A stretch of DNA of 64,000 nt from contig NZ_FYDX01000021.1 in the NCBI RefSeq assembly GCF_900187455.1, forward strand, positions 60,419 to 124,418, written 5' to 3'. The position numbers and the translations under genes are program-made. This DNA is from Pseudomonas sp. Irchel 3E13 (GTDB lineage Bacteria > Pseudomonadota > Gammaproteobacteria > Pseudomonadales > Pseudomonadaceae). This document shows, piece after piece, positions 18,731-29,574 of the stretch; positions within the stretch are counted from its first letter, which is position 1; each line of letters starts with the position of its first letter. The notes below the pieces were generated by a model, which ran no database searches, was not told the origin of the DNA, and saw only the letters and a list, made by a program, of their open reading frames with translations.

Positions 18731-20772
18731 GGTGACTCTCCAAAGGGGCTGAGCATGCTCGGTGACGTGGCGAGGCGCGGTTCGCTCTCGGCGCGTTGCT
18801 GCAAGTGGCGGAACAGGCTGGGAATATCGAGGATCAGCGCGACCTGGCCGGAGCCGAGGATGGTCGAGCCGCTGATGCCGGACAGGTGCTGGAACATCTG
18901 CCCCAGGGGTTTGATCACGGTCTGCAATTCGCCCAGCAACTGCTCGACGATCAACCCGGCCTGCTGGCGACCCTGGCTGACCACGACGATGTTGCGGCGC
19001 ACGCGCGGATCACCGCGCAAGCCGAAGTGCCGGCCAAGATCGACGCTGGGCAGTGGCTTGCCCCGCAGGTTGAGGTGGCCGCTGGCATCGAGGGCGTCGG
19101 TACGCTCCTCCATGCACTCGGTGACCATGTCCAGCGGGATGACGAAGTGGTCGCCGCCGACGCTGACCAGAAAGCCGTCGATGATCGCCAGCGTCAGCGG
19201 CAGGCGGATACGGAAGGTGCAGCCCTGGCCGGGCTGCGACTCGATCTCGATGATCCCGCGCAACTCGTCGATGGCGCTGCGCACCACGTCCATGCCGACC
19301 CCGCGACCGGACAGGTTGGACACCGCATCGGCCGTGGAAAAGCCCGGCTCGAAGATCAGCAGGTGGATGTCCTGATCGCTCAGTTGCGCGTCGGCGTCGA
19401 GCATGCCGCGGGCGATGGCTTTCTCGCGGATGCGCTCGGTGTTCAGGCCGCGACCGTCATCGCTGACTTCCAGCACGATCATTCCCGAGTCGTGAAAGGC
19501 GTTCAGGCGCAGGCTGCCCTGTTCCGGCTTGCCGGCGGCGCGGCGCTCGCTGGAAGGTTCGATGCCGTGGTCGATGGCGTTGCGCACCAAGTGCACCAGC
19601 GGGTCGGCGATGCGGTCGATGAGGGTCTTGTCCAGTTCGGTTTCGCTGCCGGACAGGGTGAGCTGGATCTTCTTGTTCAGCGCCTGGCTGACATCGCGGA
19701 CCACGCGGTGGAAGCGGTTGAAGGTCTCGCCGATTTCCACCATGCGCAGTTTCAGCGCCAGCTCGCGAATCTGCTCGACGTGCTGTTGCACCGCCTGGAC
19801 GCTCTCGATGCAGGCGGTGGAGCCGCTGCGCAGCGATTGCATCTGCGCCCCGGCGGTGCTGATGACCAGTTCGCCGACCAGATTGATCAGCTCGTCGAGC
19901 TTGTGCGCGGCGACCTTGACCAGGCTGCTGCCGTTGCCGTTGCGCGGCTCGCTGCTGGCGGCCGGCGCAACCGTCGGTTCCGGCGCTTGCGGGGCGGGCG
20001 CTAACGTTTGCGTCGGGGTGACAACAGGGTCCGCTGCGGGGCTGTCGGCGTCCTCCTGGACTTGCAGGCGCAAGGTGCAGAAGTCTGCGGCCAGGGCAAA
20101 GACATCTTCCAGTTCCTCGCGGCTTGCGGCGCTGATCAGGGTCAGTTCGAAGCCGAGGTAGCAGGCTTCGGCGTCCAGCGCGTGGAGGTCCGGCACGGCC
20201 CAGGCGAGGGTTTGCAGTGAGGTGACCTTGCCCAGCCGGTCCAGGTAACGCAGGAAGCTGCTTGGCTCGAAACCGTTGCGCAGCAGCTCGTTGTCGAAGC
20301 GGATCGACAGGAACCACTCGTTGATCTCGCCCGCAGCCTCGGCCGTGTGGCTAGCGATCGCTTCGCCGGTTTCCGACGCGACACCGCCGAGCGCCAGCAA
20401 CAGTTGCGCCTGGCGCGGCGTGTGCGGGGCGAGGGTGGCGCTGTGCGGGTCGATGCTTTCGACCATGCCGTTGAGCTCGTCCATGCACTCGAGCATCAGC
20501 GAAACCAGCGCCGGGTTGAGGCTGCGCTGGCCGTCGCGCACGCCCATCAGCTGGTTTTCCAGTTGGTGGGCCAGCGACACCAGCGGATCAAGTGAAAAAA
20601 TCCCCGCCGAGCCCTTGAGGGTGTGCACGGCGCGGAACAGCGCGTTGATCGCCTCGGCGTCATCGCTGGTCTGTTCCAGACGCAGCAGGTTGTCCTCGGC
20701 TTCCTTGAGCAGGTCGCGGGCTTCTTCGAGAAAGCCTTCGAGCAGTTGGCTCCATTGATCGCTATCGAACAT
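18721..20772 (-). CDS. cheA: Chemotaxis histidine kinase CheA
   Basis: This 683-residue kinase autophosphorylates and passes phosphate to CheY and CheB. An N-terminal HPt domain carries the phospho-histidine H50 in AVHTLKGSAG. A second, more degenerate segment (about residues 130-250) and a proline/alanine-rich linker follow, then the dimerisation domain (SLVKVAAHKLDELINLVGELVI), the ATPase domain (HLVRNAIDHGIE, SDDGRGLN, LSGRGVGMDVV) and a CheW-like regulatory domain (IDGFLVSVGGDHFVIPLDMV). A classical P2 domain is not obvious. It follows the STAS gene after three bases and overlaps the receptor gene. Confidence 0.95.
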   Translation of the reverse strand: MFDSDQWSQLLEGFLEEARDLLKEAEDNLLRLEQTSDDAEAINALFRAVHTLKGSAGIFSLDPLVSLAHQLENQLMGVRDGQRSLNPALVSLMLECMDELNGMVESIDPHSATLAPHTPRQAQLLLALGGVASETGEAIASHTAEAAGEINEWFLSIRFDNELLRNGFEPSSFLRYLDRLGKVTSLQTLAWAVPDLHALDAEACYLGFELTLISAASREELEDVFALAADFCTLRLQVQEDADSPAADPVVTPTQTLAPAPQAPEPTVAPAASSEPRNGNGSSLVKVAAHKLDELINLVGELVISTAGAQMQSLRSGSTACIESVQAVQQHVEQIRELALKLRMVEIGETFNRFHRVVRDVSQALNKKIQLTLSGSETELDKTLIDRIADPLVHLVRNAIDHGIEPSSERRAAGKPEQGSLRLNAFHDSGMIVLEVSDDGRGLNTERIREKAIARGMLDADAQLSDQDIHLLIFEPGFSTADAVSNLSGRGVGMDVVRSAIDELRGIIEIESQPGQGCTFRIRLPLTLAIIDGFLVSVGGDHFVIPLDMVTECMEERTDALDASGHLNLRGKPLPSVDLGRHFGLRGDPRVRRNIVVVSQGRQQAGLIVEQLLGELQTVIKPLGQMFQHLSGISGSTILGSGQVALILDIPSLFRHLQQRAESEPRLATSPSMLSPFGESPCK

Positions 20773-20775
20773 CGC

Positions 20776-21084
20776 TCACTCCTTGCTCGCCGGGTACAGG
20801 GCTTCGAGGCGCAACAACTGCACCAGCGCGAGGGCCCGCTCGGACAGCGCGGTGACCCGGGCGCCCTCGGTCAGGGTCTTTTGCAAGGCCAGCAGCACCT
20901 GGACGCCGGCGCTGTCGAGGTCGTCCAGGCCGCTCAGGTCGAGGGTCCAGGGGCCGGGGTCGTCGGGCAGTAGGGCGAGCAGTGCCTGTTGCGTCTCGCT
21001 CACTTCGTAGATCGTCAGGTCACCCTGCATGCTCAGCCGTGCGGGTTCCCGGTCGCTGGCCGGATGCAGCGTGAGGGCGGCCAT
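20776..21084 (-). CDS. STAS-domain protein in the chemosensory operon
   Basis: This 102-residue protein is a single STAS domain, the fold of anti-sigma-factor antagonists: LSMQGDLTIYEVSETQQALLALL and WTLDLSGLDDLDSAGVQVLLALQKTL, with the phosphorylatable serine in LDSAG. It overlaps cheY by one base and is three bases from cheA, so it is made with them. STAS proteins of this kind occur in some chemosensory operons. Its partner is unknown; no RsbW-type kinase or sigma factor is encoded nearby. Confidence 0.9.
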   Translation of the reverse strand: MAALTLHPASDREPARLSMQGDLTIYEVSETQQALLALLPDDPGPWTLDLSGLDDLDSAGVQVLLALQKTLTEGARVTALSERALALVQLLRLEALYPASKE

Positions 21085-21449
21085 CAGCCGATCAGCTTTT
21101 CGACGGCCGCCAGCAGTTGCTGCGGCTGGAACGGCTTGACGATCCAGGCCTTGGCGCCTGCGGCCTGGCCCTCGGCTTTCTTGGCCTGCTCGCTTTCGGT
21201 GGTGAGCATCATGATCGGCGTGAAGCGGTATTCAGGCTTGGCCTTGACCGCCTTGACCAGCCCGATGCCGTCGAGGTTGGGCATGTTCACGTCGCTGATG
21301 ATCAGGTTGATCTTTTGCCCGTTCAGCTTGCTCAGGGCGTCGCGCCCGTCGCTTGCTTCGATGATCTGGTGACCGGTGCCGTTGAGGCTGATCTTTACCA
21401 GTTGGCGCATTGAGGCGGAGTCATCGACGATCAGGATGGTCTTGGCCAT
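21084..21449 (-). CDS. cheY: CheY-type single-domain response regulator
   Basis: This 121-residue protein is a lone receiver domain with the acidic pair VDD at residues 8-10, phospho-acceptor D53 in IISDVNMPNLDG, conserved T in MLTTES and K in WIVKPFQPQQL. It would receive phosphate from the CheA encoded two genes downstream. It lies 17 bases after the receptor-like gene and overlaps the STAS gene by one base. Whether it acts on the flagellar motor or another output cannot be read from sequence. Confidence 0.94.
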   Translation of the reverse strand: MAKTILIVDDSASMRQLVKISLNGTGHQIIEASDGRDALSKLNGQKINLIISDVNMPNLDGIGLVKAVKAKPEYRFTPIMMLTTESEQAKKAEGQAAGAKAWIVKPFQPQQLLAAVEKLIG

Positions 21450-21466
21450 GTCAGGGCCCTCGGCAG

Positions 21467-22552
21467 TTAGAAAAAGGTGACGTCGCTGGTAGTGGCCGCC
21501 TGGCTGTGGCCGGCGCGTTCTTCACTGGTGGTGAAGCGCTCGCGCAGGCGGGCGAGCCACGCCTGGGCATCGTGCAGGCGCTGGTCGCGGCGCTCGACGG
21601 CGTCGAGCAGTTGCAGCAAATCGGTCTGAAGGTGGTCGAGCATCTGGTCGGCGCGGTCCTGGAACTGCAGGGCGACCATCACGGCGTGGATATCGTCCTG
21701 AGTCGAACGGGCATTGCCCTGCAGGTTGCGCGAGGCGGCATCGAGGGCGTCGAGGTTGTCGCCCAGGCCGTTGATGACTTCGCTCAGCACCTGTTCAAGG
21801 CGGGCCAGGTTTTGCTGTTCTTCGGTACTGAGTTCGTTGGCAGCTTCGATGCTGGACTGGATCGCCTGGTTGATCTCGCCGACCTTGCTGTCCATCGAAC
21901 GGCCGGTCTCAGCGGACAGCCGGGACAGCTTGCGCACCTCGTCGGCAACCACCGCGAAGCCGCGGCCGAATTCACCGGCGCGGGCAGCCTCGATGGCGGC
22001 GTTGAGCGCCAGCAGGTTGGTCTGGCTGGCGATTTCCTGGACGTGGCGGGCCATCTGCTGCAATTCGCCGGTGTAGCTGCCGAGGTGGCCGATGGTGGCG
22101 AGGAATTCCTGCTGGCGGCGGCTGCCCGCGGCGAAGGCTTCGGTCACCCCTTGCAGGCGCTGGTTGGCGTCGCGCAGGTTCTCGCCGAGGCCGCCGCTGG
22201 TCAGCACGTCTTCGCTCTGGTCGAGGCTGGCCTGCAGGCGCTGGCTGATGTCGGTGAAGCGTCCGAGCAGCCCGCCGATGTTGTCCGAAAGGAGGCGGCG
22301 GCTCTGTTGCAGGCTGTCGGTCCAGGACGGCATAACCACCGGCAGCAGTTGCTCCAGCGGATGCGGTGGTTGTTCGAGGGGGAGGTGGTGTTCAAGGTGG
22401 GACGGGGTTGGCGAGACGATCTTGCGCGGTCCCCAGAGCGTGGCGGCCAGGGCGATCAGCAGTAGCCCGGCGATGTTCGCCCAGGGCTGGCCGAAGAACA
22501 TGCCACCGGCGCAGAGGGCGATTCCTATCCCGATTCCCAAGTACATCCGCAT
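21467..22552 (-). CDS. Receptor-like methyl-accepting protein lacking a periplasmic sensor domain
   Basis: This 361-residue protein starts with two closely spaced hydrophobic helices (about residues 4-20 and 27-42) with almost no periplasmic loop. A cytoplasmic region with one clear MCP signalling tip follows (SQTNLLALNAAIEAARAGEFGRGFAVVADEVRKLS). The C-terminal part has a stretch, VALQFQDRADQMLDHLQTDL, that resembles the QFQD helix of CheZ-type proteins. There is no HAMP domain. It is the first gene of the che operon on the minus strand. It may sense cytoplasmic or membrane state; its signal is unknown. Confidence 0.85.
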   Translation of the reverse strand: MRMYLGIGIGIALCAGGMFFGQPWANIAGLLLIALAATLWGPRKIVSPTPSHLEHHLPLEQPPHPLEQLLPVVMPSWTDSLQQSRRLLSDNIGGLLGRFTDISQRLQASLDQSEDVLTSGGLGENLRDANQRLQGVTEAFAAGSRRQQEFLATIGHLGSYTGELQQMARHVQEIASQTNLLALNAAIEAARAGEFGRGFAVVADEVRKLSRLSAETGRSMDSKVGEINQAIQSSIEAANELSTEEQQNLARLEQVLSEVINGLGDNLDALDAASRNLQGNARSTQDDIHAVMVALQFQDRADQMLDHLQTDLLQLLDAVERRDQRLHDAQAWLARLRERFTTSEERAGHSQAATTSDVTFF

Positions 22553-22888
22553 CCCTTACGCCTACTGTCCTTTTGAAGGCTTCGCATGGTAGCGGTAGTC
22601 ATTTGACGTCAAAATCGGGACGCCCCTTAATCCGACTGGTCAGTCACGAGCGTGCCTTGGAAAAACAGGTGGGGTACGCGCTGACCGCGTGGACAGGATT
22701 TTTGGCTGAAACGCTTTAGGGCCCGCGCAGCGACAGATTCCGGCGTGGCTTAGGAGAGGGTAGGAAACGTAGGTGTATGGCGTAAGCCAAAAGTGTGATG
22801 GCGTTTGGCTTGATAAGCCAATGGTGCAAGGACTGTGGGGGCTTTCCGTATCCCGCCCCCGGGGGGAGGCGGAATACGCAGGCATCAA
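22553..22888. other. Intergenic region upstream of the che operon
   Basis: These 336 bases separate the start of the che operon from the end of the glycine-zipper gene. They should contain the che operon promoter, but I could not pick one with confidence. A GC-rich imperfect hairpin (22847-22878) sits just past the glycine-zipper stop codon; it has no U-tract on the minus strand. I see no convincing gene. Confidence 0.5.
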
Positions 22889-23362
22889 TCAATGGCGCCA
22901 GTTGCGCTTGTGCTTGCGATGGCCGTAGTGATGACCGCGGTCATGCACATAGCGGCGATCGTAGCCACGGCCGCGGTCGTTGTAGCGACGGTCGTCTTCA
23001 TCGGCCTTGTTACCCATGTAGTTGCCCAGCGCACCGCCTGCGCCACCGCCTGCTGCGGCGCCGATCAGGCTGCCGGTGTTGCCGCCCATGCTGCGGCCCA
23101 CCACGTTGCCGCCTGCTGCGCCCAGGGCACCGCCGATGGCGGCTTCGCCACGGCTGCGCTTGTCGGCGCCGACGGCACTACCGGCCGCGCCACCGAGGCC
23201 TGCGCCGATCGCCGAGCCGGTGCTGCCACCGAGCGACTGACCGACCACCGAGCCCAATACCCCACCCAATGCGCCGCCAATACCGGCTTCGGTGGTGCCG
23301 CCTGCACTGGCAACGCCACTGAGCAGGCTGAGGGACAACACGAGAATCGAGGAGTACTTCAT
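22889..23362 (-). CDS. Exported glycine-zipper protein
   Basis: This 157-residue protein has a signal peptide (MKYSSILVLSLSLLSGVASA, cleavage about residue 20). Several glycine-zipper helices follow (GIGGALGGVLGSVVGQSLGG, IGAGLGGAAGSAVGA, IGGALGAAGGNVVGRSMGG), then a basic, tyrosine- and histidine-rich tail (DRRYNDRGRGYDRRY and after). Glycine-zipper 2TM proteins sit in or on the outer membrane or periplasm and their roles are mostly unknown. It is transcribed alone. The three zipper blocks look like an internal duplication. Confidence 0.85.
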   Translation of the reverse strand: MKYSSILVLSLSLLSGVASAGGTTEAGIGGALGGVLGSVVGQSLGGSTGSAIGAGLGGAAGSAVGADKRSRGEAAIGGALGAAGGNVVGRSMGGNTGSLIGAAAGGGAGGALGNYMGNKADEDDRRYNDRGRGYDRRYVHDRGHHYGHRKHKRNWRH

Positions 23363-23521
23363 ACGAGAGCCTCAAAGGGATGACGCGGCGATCCTGCGTT
23401 CCTTGAGGTGTGGCTGACAACGTAAATCCGACGAGTAACACGACTGCAACACATATTTCTAAGTTGTTGTTTTCTGGGTGAAACTTATCGTGTTTTGGTG
23501 GGTCATACGCTACTTGAACGG

Positions 23522-23551
23522 GGCCCTGACAGTGATGTCAGGGCCTTTTTT
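23522..23551 (+). terminator. Plus-strand rho-independent terminator with no gene before it
   Basis: GGCCCTGAC / GTCAGGGCC (23522-23530 with 23537-23545, six-base loop) is followed by six T residues on the plus strand. Both flanking genes run on the minus strand, so this terminator serves no annotated gene. The minus-strand reading has no U-tract. It may end a small RNA starting in 23400-23500. Confidence 0.8.
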
Positions 23552-23588
23552 GTGGGCGCAGGAAAGCGCCCGGAAGGAATGTACGTGC

Positions 23589-25921
<2,333 letters not shown>

Positions 25922-25925
<4 letters not shown>

Positions 25926-26758
25926 GATCGATTCTCCCGTGCAGGGCTGTAGACCCTCGGCGCACTGTGTTGTGGCAGGTGGATGAGGTTCAGGTTGTGC
26001 CGGCGGGCCCATTGCAGCGCCAGGCCGGTGGGCGAGGACAGGCTGACCAGGGTCTGGATGCCGGCGCGCAGGACTTTCTGGATCAGTTCCAGGCTGCAGC
26101 GGCTGGTGACCACGGCGAGGCCGCCGGTGGTGTCGATGCGCTGGCGGAGCAGGGCGCCGATCAGCTTGTCGAGGGCGTTGTGTCGGCCGATGTCTTCGCG
26201 GCCCATCAGTAATTCACCGTGGGCATCCATGAACAGCGCGGCATGTACCGCGCCGCAGTGCTGGCCCAGCGGCTGGAACGTGTTGATGCGCTGGCGCAGG
26301 CCGGCCAGCCACTCGGCGGGCGGCAATGGCGCGCCGGGCAAGGCCTTGAGGTCGGGCAGCGCCTGTTCCACGGCTTCCACGCCGCACAGGCCGCAGCCGC
26401 TGGTGCCGGCCATCTGCCGACGCTGGGTCTTGAGGTTCCAGAAGGCGCGGCTGGCGATTTCCACCTGCGCGTGCAGGGCCGAGCCGCTGCCGGCGAGTTT
26501 CACGTCATAGATATCGTCGATGTGCTCGACGATGCCGCTGCCGATGCTGAAGCCGACGACGAAGTCTTCCAGATCGGTGGGGCTTACCAGCATGACCGCC
26601 TGGCTGATGCCGTTGAAGGCGATGGCCAGGGCTACCTCTTCGGCGAGGTCGGCGCTGGCGGGAAGGTGGTCTTCGAGCTCGCTGTAGTCGTAACGCACGC
26701 TGGCGGCTGGGGCGTCCAGAAGCGTGGAAGCCGCGCAGACCGGGGGTTTGCTGCTCAT
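25922..26758 (-). CDS. fdhD: FdhD sulfurtransferase for formate-dehydrogenase-type cofactor
   Basis: This 278-residue protein transfers sulfur to the molybdenum cofactor before it is put into formate-dehydrogenase-like enzymes. The catalytic cysteines are C122 and C125 in SGCGLCGVEAVE, matching the paired cysteines of E. coli FdhD. Other conserved parts are GREDIGRHNALDKLIG and TSRCSLELIQKVLRAGIQ. It overlaps the oxidoreductase gene by four bases, which supports that enzyme as its client. Confidence 0.95.
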
Positions 26759-26763
26759 TATTA

Positions 26764-26812
26764 GATACCCGCAGGCTAATCAGTCTTAAGCCTAGGCCCA
26801 CGCTCGGGTATC
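26764..26812. promoter_or_regulatory. Inverted repeat upstream of fdhD, possible LysR operator
   Basis: GATACCCG (26764-26771) and CGGGTATC (26805-26812) form an 8-base inverted repeat within the 94-base gap between the LysR gene and fdhD. TTA/TAA flanks extend the symmetry. A LysR-type regulator often binds such dyads beside its target. The assignment is speculative. Confidence 0.3.
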
Positions 26813-26852
26813 GTCTAATCGCTTCTGCTGATGCCTCCATAGAGGCCGTCGA

Positions 26853-27740
26853 TCATGCCTCTTCGAGCAATTTACGGTATTCGGCCATGCAGGCTTCGGC
26901 CAGTGCCGAGCGCGGCGCCGTGCGGCGCATGATCAGGCCCAGCGGGGCCAGGGTGCAGGCCGCTTCGATGGGGTGCAGGCGCAGTTTGCCGGTGACCGCT
27001 TCGAGCCCCGTGCCCAACGGCATCACCGCGCAACACAGGCCGCCGTGCACGGCCTGGATCAACTGATGGACGGCATCGGTCTGCAACAGTAGACGCGGGT
27101 TCAGGCCGCGGCTGTGGAAGTTGTGGTCCACCGACTGGCGAAAGTGCATGCCCGCAGTGAGCAGGCCCAGCGGCAGCTCGGCCAACGCTTCCCAGTGCAG
27201 CGGCTGATCGTCGAAACGGAAGTGCGCCGGGTCGTACAGCAGGCCCATGCGCGACTCGCCCAGTGGCAGCGCTTCGAAGCGGTCGTGGTCGAGTTTTTCC
27301 AGGTAGGACAGACCCAGGTCGAGGCGATTGCTGGTGAGCTGTTCGAGGATCTGTTCGGAACTGAGGGCACTGAGTTCGAAACTCAGGTCCGGGTGTTGGC
27401 GGTGCAGGCGCTGCAACAGCGGCAGTGGGTCGAAGCTCGACAGCGGCACCATCCCCAGCCGCAGCGTGCCGGCGAGATGCCCGCGACAGGCGGCGGCCTC
27501 GGCCTGCAGCCCGTCGTAGGCGGCGAGAACCGAGCGTGCCCACGCCAGGATCCGCTCGCCCTGGGCGGTGAAGCCTTCGAAGCGCTGGCCGCGATTGACC
27601 AGCTCCAGCCCCAGCTCGCGCTCGAGGTTGCGCAGGCGCATCGAGAGGGTCGGCTGGGTCACGTGGCAAAGCGCGGCGGCCTGGCCGAAATGACGGGTTT
27701 CATCCAGGGCGATGAGGAACTTGAGCTGTTTGATGTCCAT
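26853..27740 (-). CDS. LysR-family transcriptional regulator
   Basis: This 295-residue regulator has the N-terminal winged helix-turn-helix (MDIKQLKFLIALDETRHFGQAAALCHVTQPTLSMRLRNLERELG) and a C-terminal periplasmic-binding-like effector domain (GTLRLGMVPLSSFDPLPLLQ onward). It lies just upstream of fdhD and the oxidoreductase on the same strand, not divergent as LysR genes often are, so it may sit in the same transcript or control it. The effector is unknown. Confidence 0.9.
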   Translation of the reverse strand: MDIKQLKFLIALDETRHFGQAAALCHVTQPTLSMRLRNLERELGLELVNRGQRFEGFTAQGERILAWARSVLAAYDGLQAEAAACRGHLAGTLRLGMVPLSSFDPLPLLQRLHRQHPDLSFELSALSSEQILEQLTSNRLDLGLSYLEKLDHDRFEALPLGESRMGLLYDPAHFRFDDQPLHWEALAELPLGLLTAGMHFRQSVDHNFHSRGLNPRLLLQTDAVHQLIQAVHGGLCCAVMPLGTGLEAVTGKLRLHPIEAACTLAPLGLIMRRTAPRSALAEACMAEYRKLLEEA

Positions 27741-27820
27741 CGTCGTCTCGGGGTTGGCGGGCGAAGCATTCTAACCTGACCTAGACTCCCTGCTCCGAGA
27801 TTCATCACTAGGAGAGTGGC

Positions 27821-28261
27821 ATGAGCATTTTCAGTTTCGTGAAAGAGGCGGGCGAGAAACTTATCGACCTGCTGACGCCGGGTAACGCCAATGCCAGCGA
27901 GCAACTCAAGGATCACGTGGCCAAGGTCGGGCTGGGCAACCCGAACATCGAGACCACGGTGGACGGTGACAAGGTCACGGTGAAGGGCGAGGTGAGCAGT
28001 CAGGAAGAGAAGGAGAAGATTCTGCTGGCGCTGGGCAATATTGCCGGCGTGGCCTCCGTCGATGATCAGCTCACGGTGACCGGGCAGGTTGTCGCTGCTT
28101 CCCGCTTCGTGGTGGTGAAGAAGGGCGACACCCTCAGCGCCATCTCCCTGACCGTCTACGGCAACGCCAACCTGTACAACAAGATCTTCGAAGCCAACAA
28201 GCCGCTGTTGAGCCATCCGGACAAGATCTATCCGGGGCAAACGTTGCGTATTCCAGAGTAA
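27821..28261 (+). CDS. kbp: BON-LysM protein, Kbp/YgaU type
   Basis: This 146-residue protein has a BON domain (about residues 20-90, with TTVDGDKVTVKGEVSSQEEKE) and a C-terminal LysM domain (FVVVKKGDTLSAISLTVYGN to YPGQTLRIPE). The same pairing defines E. coli Kbp (YgaU), a small cytoplasmic potassium-binding protein induced under osmotic stress. There is no signal peptide, which fits Kbp rather than a cell-wall LysM protein. A strong ribosome site (TAGGAGAG) lies nine bases upstream. It is convergent with yrfG. Confidence 0.85.
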   Translation: MSIFSFVKEAGEKLIDLLTPGNANASEQLKDHVAKVGLGNPNIETTVDGDKVTVKGEVSSQEEKEKILLALGNIAGVASVDDQLTVTGQVVAASRFVVVKKGDTLSAISLTVYGNANLYNKIFEANKPLLSHPDKIYPGQTLRIPE

Positions 28262-28271
28262 GCCCGCAGAT

Positions 28272-28934
28272 TCACAGTCCTTCCAACAGAACCCGGTAAT
28301 CCTCCTGCGCCGCGAACTCTTCGGTATCGCGCGCAGGTTTGCGGCTGTCTGGCTGGCGCACGGCGAGCAGGTGGGCGACGCCGAAGGTGCGGGCGCTGCG
28401 CAGGATCGCCAGGGTGTCGTCGATGAACAGGCTGCGTGCCGGGTCGAAGCCGGTGTCGGCTTGCAAGGCGGTCCAGAACTGCTGGTTTTCCTTGGGGAAG
28501 CCGTAGTCGTGGGAACTGATCATGCGCTCGAAGTAGGGCGCCAGGGCTACCCGCTCCAGTTTCAGCGACAGTGAGTCGCGGTGCGCGTTGGTGATCAGGA
28601 TCACCCGTTTGCCGGCGTCGCGCAGGGCGGCGAGGAAGGTGTCGGCGTCCGGGCGCAGGGCGATCAGGTTGGCGGTTTCCTGCTTCAGTTCGCGGATCGG
28701 CAGCTTGAGTTCGGCGGTCCAGAAGTCCAGGCAATACCAGTTCAGCGACCCGGCGTTGCGCTCGAACAGCGGCTGGATTTCCAGCTCGGCCATGGCCCGG
28801 CTGATGCCGTGGTGCTCGGCATAGCGCTGGGGCAGCAGCTCCATCCAGAAGTGGTTGTCGTAGTGGAGGTCCAGCAAGGTGCCGTCCATGTCCAACAGGA
28901 CCGTGTCGATGTCGCGCCAGGCGAGGGCAGGCAT
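28272..28934 (-). CDS. yrfG: GMP/IMP 5'-nucleotidase YrfG, HAD family
   Basis: This 220-residue HAD hydrolase dephosphorylates purine nucleotides. The four HAD motifs are present: DMDGTLLDL (nucleophile and acid aspartates), the threonine in ILITNAHRD, the lysine in YGFPKENQQ, and LFIDDTLAIL. The flanking gene nudE diverges from it, an arrangement also known in enterobacteria, where yrfG and nudE are neighbours. Confidence 0.92.
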   Translation of the reverse strand: MPALAWRDIDTVLLDMDGTLLDLHYDNHFWMELLPQRYAEHHGISRAMAELEIQPLFERNAGSLNWYCLDFWTAELKLPIRELKQETANLIALRPDADTFLAALRDAGKRVILITNAHRDSLSLKLERVALAPYFERMISSHDYGFPKENQQFWTALQADTGFDPARSLFIDDTLAILRSARTFGVAHLLAVRQPDSRKPARDTEEFAAQEDYRVLLEGL

Positions 28935-29007
28935 GTGAAATATTCTCGTTCGGTCAGGCTATCGTGGGCGGTATAGTAACCCGTTACCGCCAAGGAGCCG
29001 CCCCCTC

Positions 29008-29574
29008 ATGCGCCAGAAACCCACCGTCCTTTCCCGCGAGATCGTCGCCAGCAGCCGCCTGTTCCGTGTCGAAGCCGTGCAATTGCGCTTCTCCAACGGC
29101 ACCGAGCGCACCTACGAACGGCTGGTCGGGCGCGGCAATGGCTACGGCGCGGTGATGATCGTGGCGATGCTCGACAGCGAGCACGCCGTGCTGGTGGAGG
29201 AATACTGCGGCGGCACCGACGAATACGAGCTGTCCCTGCCCAAGGGCCTGATCGAGCCCGGCGAGGACGTGCTGGCGGCAGCCAACCGCGAGTTGAAGGA
29301 AGAAGCCGGCTTCGGCGCCCGTCAGCTTGAACACCTCACCGAGCTGTCGCTGTCCCCTGGCTACATGAGCCAGAAGATCCAGGTGGTCCTGGCCACCGAC
29401 CTCTATGAAGAGCACCTCCCGGGCGATGAGCCGGAGCCGATGCGTGTCGATCGCGTCAGCCTGCGCGAGCTGTCGGCGCTGGCCCAGCATCCACAGTTTT
29501 CCGAAGGCCGGGCGCTGGCGGCGCTCTATCTGGTGCGCGACCTGCTGACCCAGCGCGGAGTGTTCCCGGCATGA
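29008..29574 (+). CDS. nudE: ADP-sugar/ADP-compound hydrolase NudE
   Basis: This 188-residue Nudix hydrolase cleaves ADP-ribose, NADH and related compounds to AMP and a phosphate ester. The complete Nudix box is present (G, then E six residues on, then REL, EE and G in GLIEPGEDVLAA..RELKEEAGF), followed by LSLSPGYMSQKIQVVLA. The stop codon overlaps the start of cysQ by four bases; both enzymes clear adenosine nucleotides, so the pair makes functional sense. The start is placed after GGAGCC. Confidence 0.93.
   Translation: MRQKPTVLSREIVASSRLFRVEAVQLRFSNGTERTYERLVGRGNGYGAVMIVAMLDSEHAVLVEEYCGGTDEYELSLPKGLIEPGEDVLAAANRELKEEAGFGARQLEHLTELSLSPGYMSQKIQVVLATDLYEEHLPGDEPEPMRVDRVSLRELSALAQHPQFSEGRALAALYLVRDLLTQRGVFPA

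Noticed and set aside
17084..19375. 763-codon plus-strand frame opposite the MCP and cheA
   Set aside because: It covers two certain minus-strand genes and spells no recognisable protein.
22847..22878. GC-rich hairpin after the glycine-zipper gene
   Set aside because: The stem has mismatches and no U-tract on the gene's strand, so I do not call it a terminator.
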